Shown: piece by piece, positions 39,918-42,299 of the stretch
Numbering within the stretch: position 1 is the stretch's first letter
Layout of the letters: each line of letters opens with the position of its first letter
Origin: Spirochaetaceae bacterium
Lineage (GTDB): Bacteria > Spirochaetota > Spirochaetia > Treponematales > Breznakiellaceae
Direction of reading: 5' to 3'
NCBI GenBank assembly: GCA_031279015.1
Contig: JAITJI010000041.1
Span: 1-42,299, forward strand
DNA: 42,299 nt
Program-made: the position numbers and the translations under genes
The notes under the pieces: generated by a model
Databases searched by the model: none
The model's input: only the letters and a program-made list of their open reading frames with translations
What the model was told of the DNA's origin: nothing

Positions 39918-42203
39918 TTACGCCGTCTGATAGATATAGCGGCTCATAAACTCCTCCTGCCATTCAGGAGAAAGAGAAACGAATTTGGCCGAAAATCCGC
40001 AGATCCTGACTACCAGGTCCTGATGATTCTCAGGATGCGCTCTGGCATCTTGCAGCTCCGCCGGATTAACGCAGTTGATCTGGATATGCTTCAATTTATT
40101 CGCGGCAAAGGCCCTGAGCATGGATGTGAAAATACCGGAGCTCATCTTACCTATCGGAAGCTGGATAGTAATCGATTGTAGAACGCTTTTGTTCATATCC
40201 AGAGCGGCTATGCTGTTCACCATAGCAGGCATTGAGTCCTCCCGGTGGAAGCGGGTGGGGCAGATCCCCATGGCGTAAAAATCTCCCCTCTTTCTGCCGT
40301 CGGTTGTGGCGCACATATTCTCGGCGTCGAGTTTAAATTCCCGGTACACGTAGAAATTCATCTGGAACGGACCGCCCCGCTCGTTAACCAGGTCCCGGGT
40401 ATTAGCGTAAATATCATCGTAGAGTCTCCGGGAAAGGGAGACGGACTCGGCGCTTTCGTCACCAAAATGGGGACATTTCCTTGCTTTTGCAAGAAGCCTT
40501 TCGCAACCTTCCCAGTTATTCCTGACTGCCCTGAGGTATTCATCCAGATTGACCTCCTTCCGGTCAAAGCAAAGGATTTTTATGGCCAAAAGAGCATCCA
40601 CGGCGTTGGCGAATTCCGCCGGATCTATCTCGTTGAAGTTGTAACGGGCGCCGCCCGCGGTAAAATCCTTCCTGTTCTTGATACAGTCCGTTAAACAGGA
40701 CGAGAAGATTGGCAGGGGATTCACTTTTGGCGCGAGTTTTCCGTATTTACCAATCCACCGGCAGCGCTGGCGCAGGGGCCGTATGAGGTTGCCGAAAAAA
40801 CGCCGGTAGAGATCCTCAAAATTCAGCGCTCCTTCAAAAGGTTCGATATGAATGTCCAGCTTTTCATATTCTTCTTTGCCGATATCCCCGCTTCCCGCAC
40901 GGGTTGAGAGATCAAGAATAGTAATAAGATGATAGTAGTTGCCGCCTGAAACTGAATCCATGCCTTCCAGAGCGATGCCCCAGCACCCGCAGTTCGTGTA
41001 ACAACGTGCGTCCTCAGGGGTAACGCCCATGTTTACCAGAGCAGGGATCACACTGTCGTCGTTTATCAGGGAGGCGACGCTGCGTCCGGCGAGGAAGTCC
41101 CGGCTTATCTCCTCAAGGTATCCTTCCGGCGATATTGAAGAAAAACGGAGGTGAAGCTTGGGGTAAATGGCCCTGACTTCACGATGGGCCCGAAGGAACA
41201 TACGGGTAACCTCGTTCCATACAGGTTCGCCCCTTTCGTCGCAGCCCCCGAGAACGAAGCCCATCTCAAGTTCATGATCCGAATAACCGACTACCGTTTC
41301 ATTTTTATCGTAATGACTATCTCCCAGGACAATGAACATCTTTACGAGTTCATAGGCATCTTCCTCCGTCAGGTAACCGCTTTCGATATCCTTCCTGTAG
41401 AGATCATAAAGGGCATAGTCATGCCTCCCTAAATGGGAGTTCCCAATACCTTCGATGAAACCACATATCTCCCGGCAGAACCAGAGGGCGTTAAGGCCTT
41501 CAAGGAAATGACTTGGCTTTTCCCAGGGTGAATACCGGGCGGCTCCGGCGACTATCCGGAGGTTTCTCCGTTTAGCGGGATCGTCAACAAACTTCAACCG
41601 GTTTTCAGCCGCCTCGGCAAAGCGTTCGCTTATACGTTTTAGCGCGAAAAGCCCCCGCATGGCAGCCCTTAAAAAGGAGCGCTCGTCATCATTTTGGCAG
41701 AACGGCATGGCCGCTTCCGCTTCTTCATAGAACGCCTTAAAGCCCTTGCTTACTACGATAATCGACGGGTACGTGTAATGTATGGAATCCACGTAAGGCC
41801 CGCAACAGAGGTGGATCTTTTTCGCCATCCACGCGTTGAATTTGAAAAACGCGTCAGGATCCGCATCGCGATAAATATGCTGGTTCCGCTTGAAAAGCCA
41901 ACCTCCGGCATTCCGGTTAGGCGCTCCGTCTTTGAGTCCGATATTGTTGGCAAACCAGAACGGCGCATTGTCAAACACATGCGGGGTAAAATGTTCCGCG
42001 ATTATCTCGTACTGGGCAGCTTTTAGCTCATAGGCGTTCAAACCCGGATGAATCCTGTCATATTCGTCACAGAGATCCTCAATGGGGTGGCGCCATGGTT
42101 TACCCGAAGCATATTCAGGGAGAAGGGTGTTGTAAAACTCCCAGGCTTCTTCCCGCAGGTTTTCAATGGAAGCTTTTACTTCCGAATCATAGACCATATT
42201 CAT
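39918..42203 (-). CDS. Glycyl-radical enzyme of the pyruvate formate-lyase family, unassigned substrate
   Basis: The 761-residue protein has the PFL fold and the C-terminal glycyl-radical motif VRICGFSAKF with Gly736. The active-site loop reads CYTNCGCWGIALEG, with Cys407 aligned to the catalytic thiyl Cys and Cys405 two residues before. The Glu found two residues after the Cys in glycerol, choline and hydroxyproline-type enzymes (CVE) is Gly409, and the PFL CCVS pair is also absent. It is therefore neither a standard PFL nor a standard diol dehydratase by motif. No activating radical-SAM enzyme is in the window; it may lie beyond the right edge or elsewhere. It starts at 42203 behind a weak AGAG site. 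Confidence 0.87.
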   Translation of the reverse strand: MNMVYDSEVKASIENLREEAWEFYNTLLPEYASGKPWRHPIEDLCDEYDRIHPGLNAYELKAAQYEIIAEHFTPHVFDNAPFWFANNIGLKDGAPNRNAGGWLFKRNQHIYRDADPDAFFKFNAWMAKKIHLCCGPYVDSIHYTYPSIIVVSKGFKAFYEEAEAAMPFCQNDDERSFLRAAMRGLFALKRISERFAEAAENRLKFVDDPAKRRNLRIVAGAARYSPWEKPSHFLEGLNALWFCREICGFIEGIGNSHLGRHDYALYDLYRKDIESGYLTEEDAYELVKMFIVLGDSHYDKNETVVGYSDHELEMGFVLGGCDERGEPVWNEVTRMFLRAHREVRAIYPKLHLRFSSISPEGYLEEISRDFLAGRSVASLINDDSVIPALVNMGVTPEDARCYTNCGCWGIALEGMDSVSGGNYYHLITILDLSTRAGSGDIGKEEYEKLDIHIEPFEGALNFEDLYRRFFGNLIRPLRQRCRWIGKYGKLAPKVNPLPIFSSCLTDCIKNRKDFTAGGARYNFNEIDPAEFANAVDALLAIKILCFDRKEVNLDEYLRAVRNNWEGCERLLAKARKCPHFGDESAESVSLSRRLYDDIYANTRDLVNERGGPFQMNFYVYREFKLDAENMCATTDGRKRGDFYAMGICPTRFHREDSMPAMVNSIAALDMNKSVLQSITIQLPIGKMSSGIFTSMLRAFAANKLKHIQINCVNPAELQDARAHPENHQDLVVRICGFSAKFVSLSPEWQEEFMSRYIYQTA

Positions 42204-42218
42204 AATAACTCTAAATCC

Positions 42219-42246
42219 ATTATCCCTGGTTTATCTCGATTGTAAA
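42219..42246 (-). promoter_or_regulatory. Promoter of the glycyl-radical enzyme gene
   Basis: On the minus strand TTTACA (42246-42241) and GATAAT (42224-42219), each five of six to consensus, are 16 bases apart and lie 16-43 bases before the ATG. Confidence 0.55.
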
Positions 42247-42299
42247 TAAAAAAAGCGATATTGTTTGTCTTTTTGCAACATCAATGGTATACTAACACA

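Noticed and set aside
1-42299. tRNA, rRNA, replication origin or prophage
   Set aside because: No cloverleaf, rRNA block, DnaA-box cluster or phage structural gene could be recognised by reading; a tRNA or rRNA scan was not possible.

Overview
The window most resembles a chromosomal segment of an anaerobic, host-associated spirochaete, probably a treponeme of the gut or termite-gut type. That is an inference from a flagellar fliJ remnant, hybrid sensor kinases, an LplB/LplC-type sugar ABC transporter with a GGSKQ-type binding-protein N-terminus, a glycyl-radical enzyme, a butyrate kinase branch and the absence of respiratory genes. No rRNA or tRNA gene was recognised, so the genus is not proven.

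Layout. (1) 1-822: two broken genes abut head to head, a 5'-truncated and frameshifted fliJ on the minus strand and the last quarter of a GH127-type glycosidase on the plus strand. (2) 949-5961: an OmpR-type regulator and kinase pair, then a membrane hybrid kinase. (3) 5993-12851: a plus-strand operon with an anaerobic GlpA-like dehydrogenase, a GlpB-like oxidoreductase, a DUF1667 iron-sulfur protein, an FGGY kinase and an AGPS-like FAD oxidase. It is headed by a strong promoter so close to the ATG that a leaderless mRNA is likely. (4) 12848-24595: a nine-gene minus-strand catabolic cluster in the order enoate reductase, YtcJ-type amidohydrolase, MFS, acylating aldehyde dehydrogenase, phosphate butyryltransferase, OFA-type MFS, two paralogous amidohydrolase_2 enzymes, butyrate kinase. 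It is flanked by a small NTF2-like protein and an AraC regulator on the opposite strand. I cannot match this gene set to a named pathway. The enzymes suggest import of a cyclic or unsaturated compound, reduction, hydrolysis, and conversion of an aldehyde to acyl-CoA, acyl-phosphate and ATP. (5) 26599-28500: a lipoprotein reductase with a covalent-FMN domain and fumarate-reductase fold but altered catalytic residues. (6) 28501-29431: a long gene-free block full of palindromes and a tandem repeat. (7) 29432-35782: a lipoprotein, then a solute-binding lipoprotein translationally coupled to a BvgS-like hybrid kinase and to a UDG-fold protein. (8) 35825-37927: a HIT protein, a small Cys-rich ORF, and an ArsB/NhaD-type permease behind a clear yybP-ykoY (manganese) riboswitch with an overlapping terminator. 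(9) 37935-39895: an IS30 transposase remnant, an orphan LplC-like permease, and a chimeric relic joining a binding protein to an LplB-like permease. (10) 39918-42203: a glycyl-radical enzyme with an unusual active-site loop and its own promoter.

The two most interesting items are the catabolic cluster of region 4 (a candidate undescribed fermentative pathway) and the manganese riboswitch controlling a permease family not normally viewed as a manganese exporter. Base composition looks uneven: regions 3 and 5 are GC-rich, and 24.6-26.4 kb is distinctly AT-rich.
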